Positions 24,258 to 32,950 of a stretch of 33,025 bases of DNA are shown one piece after another; position 1 is the stretch's first letter, and each line of letters starts with the position of its first letter. This DNA is from an uncultured Clostridia bacterium (GTDB lineage Bacteria; Bacillota; Clostridia; Lachnospirales; CAG-274). The DNA lies in assembly GCA_944381435.1 (NCBI GenBank), contig CALWLD010000025.1:1-33025 (forward strand), written 5' to 3'. The position numbers were made by a program, and so were the translations under genes. The notes below the pieces were generated by a model that made no database searches, was not told the DNA's origin, and was given only the letters and a program-made list of their open reading frames with translations.

Positions 24258-24944
24258 ATGAAAACAATAGGGCTTATAGGTGGTATGAGCTGGGAAAGCA
24301 CAGTTAGTTATTATAAAATAATTAACGAAACAATAAAAGAAAGCCTAGGAGGGCTACATTCTGCTAAGATTCTTCTTTATAGCGTAGATTTTGAAGAAAT
24401 AGAAAAATGCCAAGCTCAAGGCGATTGGCAAAAAAGTGGAGAAATTTTAACAGAAATAGCTATAAAGCTAGAAAAAGCAGGTGCAGATTTTATAGCTATA
24501 TGTACTAACACTATGCACAAAGTGGCAGATATGGTGCAAGAAAAAATAAATATACCTATAATACATATAGCAACTGCTACAGCAGACGAAATAATAAATA
24601 ATAATATTAAAAAAATAGCATTACTAGGTACAAAATATACTATGACACAAGATTTTTATAAGCAAAAGCTAATAGATAGAAACATAGAAGTTATAGTGCC
24701 TAATGATGAAGATATAGAAATTATAAATAATATTATTTACAATGAATTATGCCTAGGTGTTATAGATAAAAAGTCTAAAGAAGAGTACATTAAAATTATA
24801 AATAAACTATATGAAAAAGGTGCAGAAGGCGTAATACTTGGTTGCACGGAAATAGGCTTATTAATAGAAGATAAAGATATAAACATACCTGTTTTTGATA
24901 CAGCATATATACACGCTAAAAAGCTAGCAAATTTATCTATATAA
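24258..24944 (+). CDS. Aspartate/glutamate racemase family protein
   Basis: The product is 228 aa. Both catalytic cysteines are visible: Cys82 in ICTNTMHK and Cys196 in LGCTEIGLL. The N-terminus IGLIGGMSWESTVSYY is the aspartate racemase signature. PLP-independent; interconverts L- and D-aspartate or glutamate, or acts as a general amino-acid racemase. The ATG at 24258 follows AGAGGTG with a 6-base spacer. It is the last gene of the gltX run. Confidence 0.92.
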   Translation: MKTIGLIGGMSWESTVSYYKIINETIKESLGGLHSAKILLYSVDFEEIEKCQAQGDWQKSGEILTEIAIKLEKAGADFIAICTNTMHKVADMVQEKINIPIIHIATATADEIINNNIKKIALLGTKYTMTQDFYKQKLIDRNIEVIVPNDEDIEIINNIIYNELCLGVIDKKSKEEYIKIINKLYEKGAEGVILGCTEIGLLIEDKDINIPVFDTAYIHAKKLANLSI

Positions 24945-24958
24945 AAAGTCTACAACCT

Positions 24959-24985
24959 TAAAAAAATAACAATATTATTTTTTTA
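24959..24985. repeat. AT-only hairpin downstream of the racemase gene
   Basis: TAAAAAAATAA and TTATTTTTTTA form an 11-bp stem. It contains no GC and could be a weak terminator; the stronger one lies ~65 bases further on. Confidence 0.35.
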
Positions 24986-25047
24986 AAATACTTTATGTAA
25001 ATATAAAAATAAAAAAGTTATTTTAAAATTATTTTATAGTAAGTATT

Positions 25048-25090
25048 AATATCACAATTATTTTAATAATTGTGATATTTTTTTTATTTT
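25048..25090 (+). terminator. Intrinsic terminator of the gltX run
   Basis: AATATCACAATTATT (25048-25062) pairs perfectly with AATAATTGTGATATT (25065-25079), followed by a T-run. It lies about 100 bases past the racemase stop and before spoIIP. Confidence 0.8.
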
Positions 25091-25138
25091 TGAATATATT
25101 TTATATAATCTATATTTACTATAATAAGGAGAAAAATT

Positions 25139-26239
25139 ATGGACAAGAAGATAGAAAAAATTTGTGAAAAAATAGGTCAAGGTATAGCTATAAGCATAGT
25201 TTTGTTAATAATTTTATTTTTTAACATAAATGAAGTTGTCCTTGGTGAAATTATGCTATATGATACAGTTTCTGGATATAAAATAAATGAAGATGTAAAA
25301 GATATATTTAAAAAGGAAGATACAATGTTAGTATCTAATATAGATAATGCAGAAAGTGAAGAAATAGGGGATATTGAAGTTATAGGTATTGAAGATATTA
25401 TGTATGAGCATCAAAAAACAGAAGAAGAAGTTAAAAAAAGTACAGAAATAAATAATAGTAATATAGATATTAAAAAGCTTGAAGATTTAGATTATTTAAG
25501 ACAAGAATTTTATATAGTAGATAAAACAACAGATATAACAAAAGACTATTTTGATGTTAATAAATTTATGAGTACAGATTTAAAAATAGAAAAAAGCCAA
25601 GACGAGCCAAAAGTTTTAATATTTCATACCCACCCTCACGAAATGTTTAAAGATAGTAACACAAATGATATAAACGAAGGGATAGTAGGGGTAGGTGCAA
25701 GGCTTGCAGATATTTTGGAAAATGAATATGGCATAAAAACTCTACACGTAGTAGATGAATCTTTTGATATGGAAAACGGAAGCTTACAACGAAACGGAGC
25801 TTATGAAAGAATGGAGCTTGTTATCCCTAAAATTTTAGAAGAAAACCCTTCTATAGAGTTAGTTATAGATTTACATAGAGATGGGGTTGCAGAAACCACT
25901 CATTTAGTAGAAAACATAAATGGTAAACCAACTGCTAAAATAATGTTTTTTAACGGAATATCTAGGATATATGAAAATGGCAAGCTAAACAATATATCCA
26001 ACTTGCCAAACCCTAACATACACACAAACCTTGCTCTTAGCTTTAATATGCAAAAAGCTGCTATGGAAAAATACCCAGGGTTTACAAGGAAAATATATAT
26101 AAAGGGATATAGATATAGCCTACATTTAAAACCTAAAACTATGCTTGTAGAAGCGGGAGCTCAAACTAACACTAAAGAAGAAATGTATAATGCAATGGAG
26201 ATTTTGGCAGAGCTTATAAATGATGTAATTTTTTCTTAA
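25139..26239 (+). CDS. spoIIP: Stage II sporulation protein P
   Basis: The product is 366 aa. A transmembrane anchor (~15-36) is followed by a variable Glu/Lys-rich linker (~50-125). The amidase/endopeptidase domain holds HTHPHEMF (H163, H165, H167, E168), VIDLHRDG (D244-G249) and LVEAGAQTNTKEE near the end. SpoIIP strips stem peptides from septal peptidoglycan and works with SpoIID and SpoIIM to drive engulfment of the forespore. AAGGAGAAAAATT precedes the ATG. The SpoIIM-like gene follows after 15 bases. Confidence 0.92.
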   Translation: MDKKIEKICEKIGQGIAISIVLLIILFFNINEVVLGEIMLYDTVSGYKINEDVKDIFKKEDTMLVSNIDNAESEEIGDIEVIGIEDIMYEHQKTEEEVKKSTEINNSNIDIKKLEDLDYLRQEFYIVDKTTDITKDYFDVNKFMSTDLKIEKSQDEPKVLIFHTHPHEMFKDSNTNDINEGIVGVGARLADILENEYGIKTLHVVDESFDMENGSLQRNGAYERMELVIPKILEENPSIELVIDLHRDGVAETTHLVENINGKPTAKIMFFNGISRIYENGKLNNISNLPNPNIHTNLALSFNMQKAAMEKYPGFTRKIYIKGYRYSLHLKPKTMLVEAGAQTNTKEEMYNAMEILAELINDVIFS

Positions 26240-26254
26240 GAAAGGACAAAATAT

Positions 26255-26809
26255 ATGAGATATATACAAAAACAATATATATATAATACAAAAGATAAAA
26301 TATTAAAAAATGTTATTATTTCTATTATATTAGGAAGTTTATTAGGTTCTTTATTTTTTATATTTACACCTAGCAACAATATAAATAAGTTAGATTTATT
26401 TTTAGATAGCTTTGTAACAAGCTTAGATACAGATGAAACCATAGATATAGTATCATTTATTGAAATATTTTTAAAAAATATAAAATATTTTGTGTTTATA
26501 TGGTTTTTAGGTTTTATATTTTTAGGCGAATTTTTTATATATTTAATTATTTTTCTAAAAGGTTTTTTTGTTAGCTTTACAAGCTCTATATTTTTTTATA
26601 AATATGACTTTAAACATATTTTATTAACTACATATACAATAGAAAACATATTTTCTATTATATTAATTTTTTATATATCTTATAAAGCTATAGATTATTA
26701 TAGAAAAAAACAAAGAAATGAAATAGTTTCTATAAGAAAATATATAAAATATCTTTTTATATGCATAATATTTAACATAATATTATTAATGGCTTTCTAC
26801 TGGTTATAA
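26255..26809 (+). CDS. spoIIM: Probable stage II sporulation protein M (SpoIIM)
   Basis: The product is 184 aa with four to five transmembrane helices. It begins with a basic N-terminal stretch and a helix ending IFTPSNN, followed by a polar loop (~45-70). It continues with FVFIWFLGFIFLGEFFIYLIIFLKGFF, the SpoIIM/DUF95 pattern. The last helices end RYIKYLFICIIFNIILLMAFYWL. SpoIIM anchors the DMP engulfment complex; its partner spoIIP is directly upstream. The ATG follows AAAGGACAAAATAT. The assignment rests on the membrane layout, the central motif and the neighbour. Confidence 0.78.
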   Translation: MRYIQKQYIYNTKDKILKNVIISIILGSLLGSLFFIFTPSNNINKLDLFLDSFVTSLDTDETIDIVSFIEIFLKNIKYFVFIWFLGFIFLGEFFIYLIIFLKGFFVSFTSSIFFYKYDFKHILLTTYTIENIFSIILIFYISYKAIDYYRKKQRNEIVSIRKYIKYLFICIIFNIILLMAFYWL

Positions 26810-26855
26810 AATATCATTAATTTTTGTTATTTTATGTAATTTATATTAAAAAAAT

Positions 26856-26884
26856 TTGAAAAAAAAATAAGAATATGCTATAAT
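26856..26884 (+). promoter_or_regulatory. Sigma-A-type promoter of the propeller-protein/trpS pair
   Basis: TTGAAA (26856-26861), a 17-base A-rich spacer and a perfect TATAAT (26879-26884), 38 bases before the ATG at 26923. Confidence 0.72.
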
Positions 26885-26922
26885 ATACTTTAACTGTAAT
26901 AAAACCTTTATGGAGGTATTTT

Positions 26923-28383
26923 ATGAAAAGTAAAATTATATTAAATATACTTATAGTGTATTTTTTAATATTAAGTACAGTATTGCTAATACAAATATCA
27001 TCTAAAAATACAAATACTGTAGAGCCATTACCAAGTGAAATAACAGCAGAAGATAAGCTTAAAAATTCTGTTGTTTTAGCTATAAACAGCCCTGTTGTTA
27101 TAATAAATGAAAAACAGTTTTTAATTGATGAAAAAGACACAAGCTTAGTGCCAATAACAGAAGATGGCAAGGTATATATACCTATAAAACTTTTAGAAAC
27201 AGCATTTGGGGCTAACATAGATTTTTACAAAGATACAAAAGAAACTATAGTTAGGCTTGATAACAAAGCTATTATATTTAAAAATAATGGTACAAGCATA
27301 GAGGTAATAGATAACACAAGCGAAGAAACTATAGATATAGATGCAAAGGCTAAAATAATAAACGATAGGTTTTATATACCCCTTAGAAGCTTTGCAGATA
27401 TATTTGAAAAGGAAGTTTTTTATAACAACGATTTAATGATTATAAGCGATATAGAAAATTTGTTTGACCCTATAGAAGAGCTAGATATTTTAGAAGAGCT
27501 AGAAAAGCAAGTTAAACAGCTACCTATCGTAGGAAATAACGAAAACTTAAAGGCTTTATTAAAAAATGAACAAGAAATTATAAATCCTAAAACAGATTTA
27601 ATAAATATAGAAAATTTAGATAACCTTTTAAAAGAAGAAAAGCCAGTTATGGTGAAAAAAACTAACAACTATAATATATATGCAACAAAAGGGTTTATAG
27701 AGGTTTATTTTGTAAAAGATAAAAAAGAAACATTTAGCTTTAAAATAGAAAAAGAAAATAACAATATAAAAGATATACAAATAACAGATGATAGGTTTGT
27801 TATAACTTACCAATCTAACAATACTAAAACATTTATTTATGATATATCTAATAGAGAAAATATACAAACTTTAGAAATAATAGAAAATAACGGTAACTTT
27901 TATAAAAATATTATAGATGGCAATAACCTATACACAATATCTAAAATAAATGCATATAAAGATAAAAATAAATTGCCTTATTTTTGTGAATATGTATATG
28001 AAGATAATGTTTTAAAAGAGTTAAAAGAAAAAACTTTGACTTTAAATGAGATATTTTATTTTCCAGATTTAAACGATAGTAGCTATACATTAGTATCTTA
28101 TATAAATCTATATAGCACAGAAAAGTTTGTTGCTAACAGCGTTTATCTAGGTATGGGAAACAACATTATAATTAATGAAGATGCTATATATGTAGTTACA
28201 TCTAACAATGATAACAACAATTTATATCAATTTAAAGCTACGTTAGATGGTATAGAATATATAGAAAGAAAATTTATAAAAGGTAAATTTAAGGCTTTAG
28301 AGCTAGATAAAGAAAAACAATTTATAAAAGTAATTTTAGAAGATGGCGAACTATTTTTTGATAGTGAGCTAACTAAAAGATAG
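26923..28383 (+). CDS. Exported stalk-domain plus beta-propeller protein
   Basis: The product is 486 aa. An uncleaved or cleavable hydrophobic N-terminus (~5-28) is followed by a copper amine oxidase N-like stalk domain (~55-170), with two recognisable repeats: DGKVYIPIKLLETAFGA and NDRFYIPLRSFADIFE. A Glu/Leu-rich linker (~180-240) leads to a C-terminal propeller region (~245-486). This has strands such as ITDDRFVITYQSNN, TFIYDISNRENIQ, NIIDGNNLYTISKI and VYLGMGNNIIINEDAIYVV, and resembles the secreted beta-propeller domain family of Clostridia. The ATG follows TGGAGGTATTTT. Function is unknown; it is extracellular and membrane-attached. It is 16 bases upstream of trpS, so they share a message. 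Confidence 0.82.
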   Translation: MKSKIILNILIVYFLILSTVLLIQISSKNTNTVEPLPSEITAEDKLKNSVVLAINSPVVIINEKQFLIDEKDTSLVPITEDGKVYIPIKLLETAFGANIDFYKDTKETIVRLDNKAIIFKNNGTSIEVIDNTSEETIDIDAKAKIINDRFYIPLRSFADIFEKEVFYNNDLMIISDIENLFDPIEELDILEELEKQVKQLPIVGNNENLKALLKNEQEIINPKTDLINIENLDNLLKEEKPVMVKKTNNYNIYATKGFIEVYFVKDKKETFSFKIEKENNNIKDIQITDDRFVITYQSNNTKTFIYDISNRENIQTLEIIENNGNFYKNIIDGNNLYTISKINAYKDKNKLPYFCEYVYEDNVLKELKEKTLTLNEIFYFPDLNDSSYTLVSYINLYSTEKFVANSVYLGMGNNIIINEDAIYVVTSNNDNNNLYQFKATLDGIEYIERKFIKGKFKALELDKEKQFIKVILEDGELFFDSELTKR

Positions 28384-28399
28384 ATAAGGAGGCTTAAAA

Positions 28400-29395
28400 A
28401 TGACAGAAAATAAAAAAGTTTTGTTTAGTGGTATGCAACCATCAGGAAGACCAACTCTTGGTAATTATTTAGGTGCTTTTAAAAACTGGAATAGCCTGCA
28501 AGAAGAATATGACTGTATATATTGCATAGCAGATTTACACGCTATAACTGTTAGGCAAGAACCTTCTATGTTAAGAAAATATACAAAAGAACTTTTAGCT
28601 CTTTATCTTGCTGCAGGACTTGATAACACTAAAAATACTATATATATTCAATCTAATGTGCCAGCTCACGCAGAGCTTGCTTGGATACTAAACTGTTATT
28701 CCTATATGGGAGAATTATCTAGAATGACACAGTTTAAAGATAAGTCTCAAAAACAAGGACAAAACATACCAACAGGGCTATTTAACTATCCTGTATTACA
28801 GGCAGCAGATATACTTTTATATCAAACATCTGTTGTACCTGTTGGGGAAGACCAAAGACAACATTTAGAACTATCAAGAGATATAGCTATTAGGTTTAAC
28901 AATATATATGGTGAAGTTTTTACTATCCCAGATATTTATGTACCTAAGGTAGGAGCTAAAGTTATGGGCTTACAAAACCCTACAAAAAAAATGAGCAAAT
29001 CAGATACAGATAATGAAAATAACGTTATTTATTTATTAGATGATTTAAAAGTTATAGCTAATAAAATTAAAAGAAGCGTTACAGACTCTGACAACCAAAT
29101 TATATATAGCGATGAAAAACCTGGGATTAAAAACTTATTAAACATATATTGTGCTATAACAAATAACACTATAGAACAAGCAGAAAAATATTTCCAAAAC
29201 TTTGGATATGGTAGCTTTAAAGAGGCTGTGGCAGAGGTTGTTATTGAAGAGATAAGACCTATACAAGAAAGATTTAACAATATATTAGCAGATAAATCTT
29301 TCTTAGAAGAAGTTATAAAAGATGGAGCTAAAAAAGCAGACTATATGGCTAATAAAACTCTTAGAAAAGTTAAAAAGAAAGTAGGCTTTATTTAA
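28400..29395 (+). CDS. trpS: Tryptophanyl-tRNA synthetase
   Basis: The product is 331 aa. Class I synthetase motifs are visible: SGMQPSGRPTLGNYLGAFKNW for the HIGH-like site, ADLHAITVRQ, GEDQRQHLELSRDIA and KKMSKSDTDNEN for the KMSKS loop. It charges tRNA-Trp. AAGGAGGCTTAAAA precedes the ATG. It sits behind the propeller-protein gene with no room for a T-box leader of its own. Confidence 0.96.
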   Translation: MTENKKVLFSGMQPSGRPTLGNYLGAFKNWNSLQEEYDCIYCIADLHAITVRQEPSMLRKYTKELLALYLAAGLDNTKNTIYIQSNVPAHAELAWILNCYSYMGELSRMTQFKDKSQKQGQNIPTGLFNYPVLQAADILLYQTSVVPVGEDQRQHLELSRDIAIRFNNIYGEVFTIPDIYVPKVGAKVMGLQNPTKKMSKSDTDNENNVIYLLDDLKVIANKIKRSVTDSDNQIIYSDEKPGIKNLLNIYCAITNNTIEQAEKYFQNFGYGSFKEAVAEVVIEEIRPIQERFNNILADKSFLEEVIKDGAKKADYMANKTLRKVKKKVGFI

Positions 29396-29443
29396 TTTTT
29401 ACAAACATAATTTATACAAATTTTTAAATTAAATAAAAAGATA

Positions 29444-29660
29444 AAAGGAGAAAGCATTTTAAATTTAAAGCCATCTATACCTGTAGAAATAGATAAACTA
29501 AAGATAAGCTTAAATAGATGGGGTTATTATAGTTGCATTAGCAAATATAACATATAAATGCGTAGTAGAAAAATGAGAAGTATTTTTATTATAAATGTAA
29601 ATTTAAAAAAATATATAGAGCAGGTAAAGATAATAAATGGATATTTAAAGGAGGTTACAT
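29444..29660 (+). pseudogene. Possible decayed coding remnant between trpS and the PilZ gene
   Basis: A good ribosome site AAAGGAG (29444-29450) leads into an open stretch in one frame (29456-29557: LNLKPSIPVEIDKLKISLN...). A neighbouring frame continues plausibly at 29517-29576 (DGVIIVALANITYKCVVEK, then TGA). A third frame at about 29586-29645 reads FYYKCKFKKIYRAGKDNK. No ATG start exists for the first piece. This fits a small gene broken by indels, or chance in AT-rich DNA. I recognise no family. Confidence 0.3.
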
Positions 29661-30383
29661 ATGGATTTATTTAAGAAAAAAACAGATACTAAAGTAGATG
29701 AAGTTTTTAGCTTAAAATCTGGTACTCCTATAGAAATTAGTCAGATAAGTGACAAAGATTTTGTATATTCTCATAAAACTAGGCTAGATGAATTTTTAGG
29801 AGGAAATGAGCTTAATATACTAGCACCTGTATCTAATGGTAGGTTGGTAAAATTATCACATAATACAGAGTATTCTATAATATTTAAAACTAACAATGGT
29901 ATATTTAAGAATACTATGAAGGTTATATCTTATGACCTTAAAGACAGCGTTCCTTTATTAAAGATAAAACTATTACATAAAAGCCAAAAGATACAAAGAA
30001 GACAGAGCTTTAGGTTAAGTATAGATTTAGAATTTGAATTTGACGTTGTAGAAGATGCAAGTGATGAAACTTTAAAAAGTGATGAAATATTATTATCAAA
30101 AGGGTTAACATCAGATATAAGCAGTGGAGGCATTAAGTTTTTTACAAATGAAGATATAGAAAAAGGGGAACATATAAAAATTTTAATAAATATAAAAAAC
30201 CTTTTTGTTGTTGCTATAGGAACTATAATACATAAAGAAAAACCTGAATTTGAAGGCAAGTATCAATTTTCTTATAAATGTAAATTTGAAAATATACCTA
30301 AAAAATATAAAGAAGAGCTATCTAAATATATTTTTGATGTTCAAAGAGAGTTATCTAAAAAGGGAAGAATATTTAATAAATAA
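29661..30383 (+). CDS. PilZ-domain protein (YcgR/YpfA-like flagellar brake)
   Basis: The product is 240 aa. The N-terminal YcgR-type beta domain spans ~15-105. The PilZ domain has R114xxxR118 in RRQSFRL and D152xS154xxG157 in SDISSGGIKF, the two motifs that bind cyclic di-GMP, both intact. Family members slow or bias the flagellar motor or control adhesion; no flagellar genes are in the window. AAAGGAGG precedes the ATG with a good spacer. The cytoplasmic location is inferred from the lack of membrane segments. Confidence 0.9.
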   Translation: MDLFKKKTDTKVDEVFSLKSGTPIEISQISDKDFVYSHKTRLDEFLGGNELNILAPVSNGRLVKLSHNTEYSIIFKTNNGIFKNTMKVISYDLKDSVPLLKIKLLHKSQKIQRRQSFRLSIDLEFEFDVVEDASDETLKSDEILLSKGLTSDISSGGIKFFTNEDIEKGEHIKILINIKNLFVVAIGTIIHKEKPEFEGKYQFSYKCKFENIPKKYKEELSKYIFDVQRELSKKGRIFNK

Positions 30384-30385
30384 TA

Positions 30386-30413
30386 TTGACAATAAATTTT
30401 TTAATGATATAAT
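30386..30413 (+). promoter_or_regulatory. Sigma-A promoter of the thrS leader
   Basis: A perfect TTGACA (30386-30391), a 16-base spacer and a perfect TATAAT (30408-30413). Initiation at about 30420 would start the T-box leader. Confidence 0.88.
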
Positions 30414-30421
30414 ATATACAT

Positions 30422-30647
30422 ATTAAAATTTGAGATAAGGAAAGTAGTTTATTTTGATGCTTAAAGAGAGAGGTGCCTTGGCTGTAATCACCTTAGCTAG
30501 GAATAAATGAAGACTACCTTTGAGTATTGGCTCTAATAAAGCACGGGTTGCTCCGTTAAAGGCTTTAAAGATGTAGCTTATGCTATAAATTTGGGTGGAA
30601 CCGCGTTTATTACGCCCCATTTTCTTTTTAGAAAATGGGGCTTTTTT
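30422..30647 (+). promoter_or_regulatory. T-box riboswitch controlling thrS
   Basis: Stem I runs from about 30440 to 30525, with AGAGAGAGG near 30465 on the 5' side and GAAGACTACCTTTGAGT on the 3' side. The conserved T-box TGGGTGGAACCGCG is at 30592-30605. The terminator is GCCCCATTTTC (30614-30624) paired with GAAAATGGGGC (30631-30641) and six Ts. Uncharged tRNA pairing with the specifier and the T-box favours the antiterminator. ACT or ACC in ACTACC is the likely Thr specifier; I could not resolve which by hand. Confidence 0.92.
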
Positions 30648-30650
30648 ATG

Positions 30651-30724
30651 CAATTAAGCTACGACTTAATTTCAAAAATTTTATAAGTGATTTTTTTTCA
30701 GTACTTTGTGTTTAAAAATTGATT
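30651..30724 (+). repeat. Dispersed intergenic repeat, copy C
   Basis: The first 21 bases match copy A at 8001-8021 with one change, including AATTAAG-N6-CTTAATT. AAATTTTATAA and, at the end, AAAAATTGATT (30714-30724) also correspond. The hairpin seen in copies A and B is not kept. It sits between the T-box terminator and the thrS start, inside the thrS message. Confidence 0.5.
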
Positions 30725-30844
30725 ATGATAACAAGATATGTTTAAGAGATAATTTATTATATATCTTACATTTTAATAAAAAGGGTTTTAGTATATTAAA
30801 TAATATATTTAAAATAGATAATAATAAAATAGGAGGTTAAATTT

Positions 30845-32788
30845 ATGATAAATATTACTTTAAAAGATGGTAGCATTAAAAGCTACGAAAAAGGAACAAC
30901 TATTCTTGATATAGCAAAATCTATAAGTGAAGGTTTAGCAAGAAATACTTTTGCAGGGCTTGTAAATAATGAGGTTAAAGACATAAGGACACCTATAGAA
31001 AATGATTGCAATTTAAGCCTTTTAACATTTGATACACCAGAAGGCAAAAAGGCTTTTAGGCATACTGGCTCTCATATTTTAGCACAAGCAGTTAAAAGGT
31101 TATATCCTAATGCAAAGCTTGCTATAGGTCCTGCTACAGATGAAGGTTTTTATTACGATTTTGATAGAGAGCCTTTCACATCAGATGAGCTTTTAGAAAT
31201 AGAAAAAGAAATGAAAAAAATAGTAAAAGAAGACTTAAAAATAGAAATGTTTGAGCTTTCAAGAGAAGATGCATTAAAATTAATGGAAGAAAATGATGAG
31301 CCTTATAAAATAGAACTTATAAATGATTTACCACAAGATGCAGTAATTACATTTTACAAACAAGGGGAATTTGTTGACCTTTGTGCAGGGCCACATCTTT
31401 TAAGCACAAAATATTTAAAGGCTATTAAAATATTAAATGAAGGTGGTTCTTCTGGTGCATATTGGAAAGGTAGCGAAAAAAACAAAATGTTATCAAGAAT
31501 ATATGCTACAGCATTTCCTAAGGCTAGCGAGCTAGAAGCTTATATAGAGCAAAGAGAAGAGGCTAAAAAAAGAGACCACAACCGTCTTGGAAGAGAGCTT
31601 GGCATATTCACTACATCAGAAGATATAGGGCAAGGCTTACCTCTTTTAATGCCTAAAGGTGCTAGAATTGTACAAACTTTACAACGTTTTGTTGAAGATG
31701 AGGAAGAAAGAAGAGGCTATAGCCTTACAAAAACACCTTTAATGGCTAAAAACGATTTATATAAAATATCAGGACATTGGCAACATTATAAAGATGGTAT
31801 GTTTGTTCTAGGCGATGAAGAAAAAGATGCAGAAGTTTTTGCTCTTAGACCTATGACTTGTCCTTTCCAATACACAGTTTATAATGCAGAACAACATAGC
31901 TACAGAGATTTACCTATTAGATATGCAGAAACATCTACTCTTTTTAGAAACGAATCTTCAGGAGAGATGCACGGGCTTATAAGGGTAAGACAGTTTACTA
32001 TATCAGAAGGGCATATTGTTTGTACAAAAGAGCAATTAGGTGAAGAGTTTAAAGGTGCAGTAGATTTAATAAACTTTATGATGAACACTTTTGGAATACA
32101 AAATGATGTAACATACAGATTTTCTAAATGGGACCCAAATAACAAAGATAAATACGAAGGTACTCCAGAACAATGGGAAGAAACACAAAATGTTATGCGT
32201 GAGCTTTTAAACGAAATAGGTCTTGAATTTACAGAGGCAGAAGGGGAAGCTGCTTTTTATGGTCCTAAGCTAGATATACAATTTAAAAATGTACACGGTA
32301 AAGAAGATACAATAATAACTGTACAAATAGACTTTTTACAAGGTAAGCTATTTAATATGACTTATGTTGATAAAGACGGTGAAAAGAAAAATCCTATTAT
32401 TATACACAGAACATCTATAGGTTGCTATGAAAGAACTTTAGCTATGCTTATTGAAAAATATGCAGGTAATTTCCCAACTTGGCTTGCACCTGTTCAAGCT
32501 ATCGTTTTACCTCTTTCTGAAAAATATCACGATTATGCAGAAAATGTTGTAAAAACTCTTAAAAATAACGGTATAAGAACAGAGGCAGACTATAGAGCAG
32601 AAAAAATAGGATATAAAATTAGAGAGGCAAGGCTACAAAGAATACCTTTCTTACTTGTTGTAGGTGAAAAAGAGGCAGAAGAAGGTACAGTGGCTATTAA
32701 AAGCCGTGGGGAAGATTTAGGCTCTAAATCTTTAGATGATTTCTTAAAAGATATTAAAGAAGAAATAGATAACAAAATAATAAAATAG
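30845..32788 (+). CDS. thrS: Threonyl-tRNA synthetase
   Basis: The product is 647 aa, full length. It has an N-terminal TGS domain (~1-62), an editing-type domain with HTGSHILAQAVKRLYP and a downstream zinc-like VDLCAGPHL. The class II catalytic core has RPMTCPFQY, RYAETSTLFRNE, RVRQFTISEGH, YGPKLDIQF and IIHRTSIGCYERTLAMLIE. The anticodon-binding domain is at ~545-640. It charges tRNA-Thr and edits Ser-tRNA-Thr. AATAGGAGGTTAAATTT precedes the ATG. It is controlled by the upstream T-box. No clear terminator is seen before the right-hand IS end. Confidence 0.97.
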   Translation: MINITLKDGSIKSYEKGTTILDIAKSISEGLARNTFAGLVNNEVKDIRTPIENDCNLSLLTFDTPEGKKAFRHTGSHILAQAVKRLYPNAKLAIGPATDEGFYYDFDREPFTSDELLEIEKEMKKIVKEDLKIEMFELSREDALKLMEENDEPYKIELINDLPQDAVITFYKQGEFVDLCAGPHLLSTKYLKAIKILNEGGSSGAYWKGSEKNKMLSRIYATAFPKASELEAYIEQREEAKKRDHNRLGRELGIFTTSEDIGQGLPLLMPKGARIVQTLQRFVEDEEERRGYSLTKTPLMAKNDLYKISGHWQHYKDGMFVLGDEEKDAEVFALRPMTCPFQYTVYNAEQHSYRDLPIRYAETSTLFRNESSGEMHGLIRVRQFTISEGHIVCTKEQLGEEFKGAVDLINFMMNTFGIQNDVTYRFSKWDPNNKDKYEGTPEQWEETQNVMRELLNEIGLEFTEAEGEAAFYGPKLDIQFKNVHGKEDTIITVQIDFLQGKLFNMTYVDKDGEKKNPIIIHRTSIGCYERTLAMLIEKYAGNFPTWLAPVQAIVLPLSEKYHDYAENVVKTLKNNGIRTEADYRAEKIGYKIREARLQRIPFLLVVGEKEAEEGTVAIKSRGEDLGSKSLDDFLKDIKEEIDNKIIK

Positions 32789-32950
32789 ATAAGTAGCAAA
32801 AGTTTAGATTAATTAATATAATATAGTATATTAAAATCCCAAAATAATAAATATAAAGTTAAGATGAAAATTATAATATACTATTGGCTATTACAATTTA
32901 TAAATATTATTTTGTTTATATAGATAAATATAAAAAAGAGTGAAGATTTT

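Noticed and set aside
32789-32950. Terminator after thrS
   Set aside because: Only a loose, 10-bp AT-rich inverted repeat with a long loop is present (about 32823-32886), which is expected by chance at this composition.
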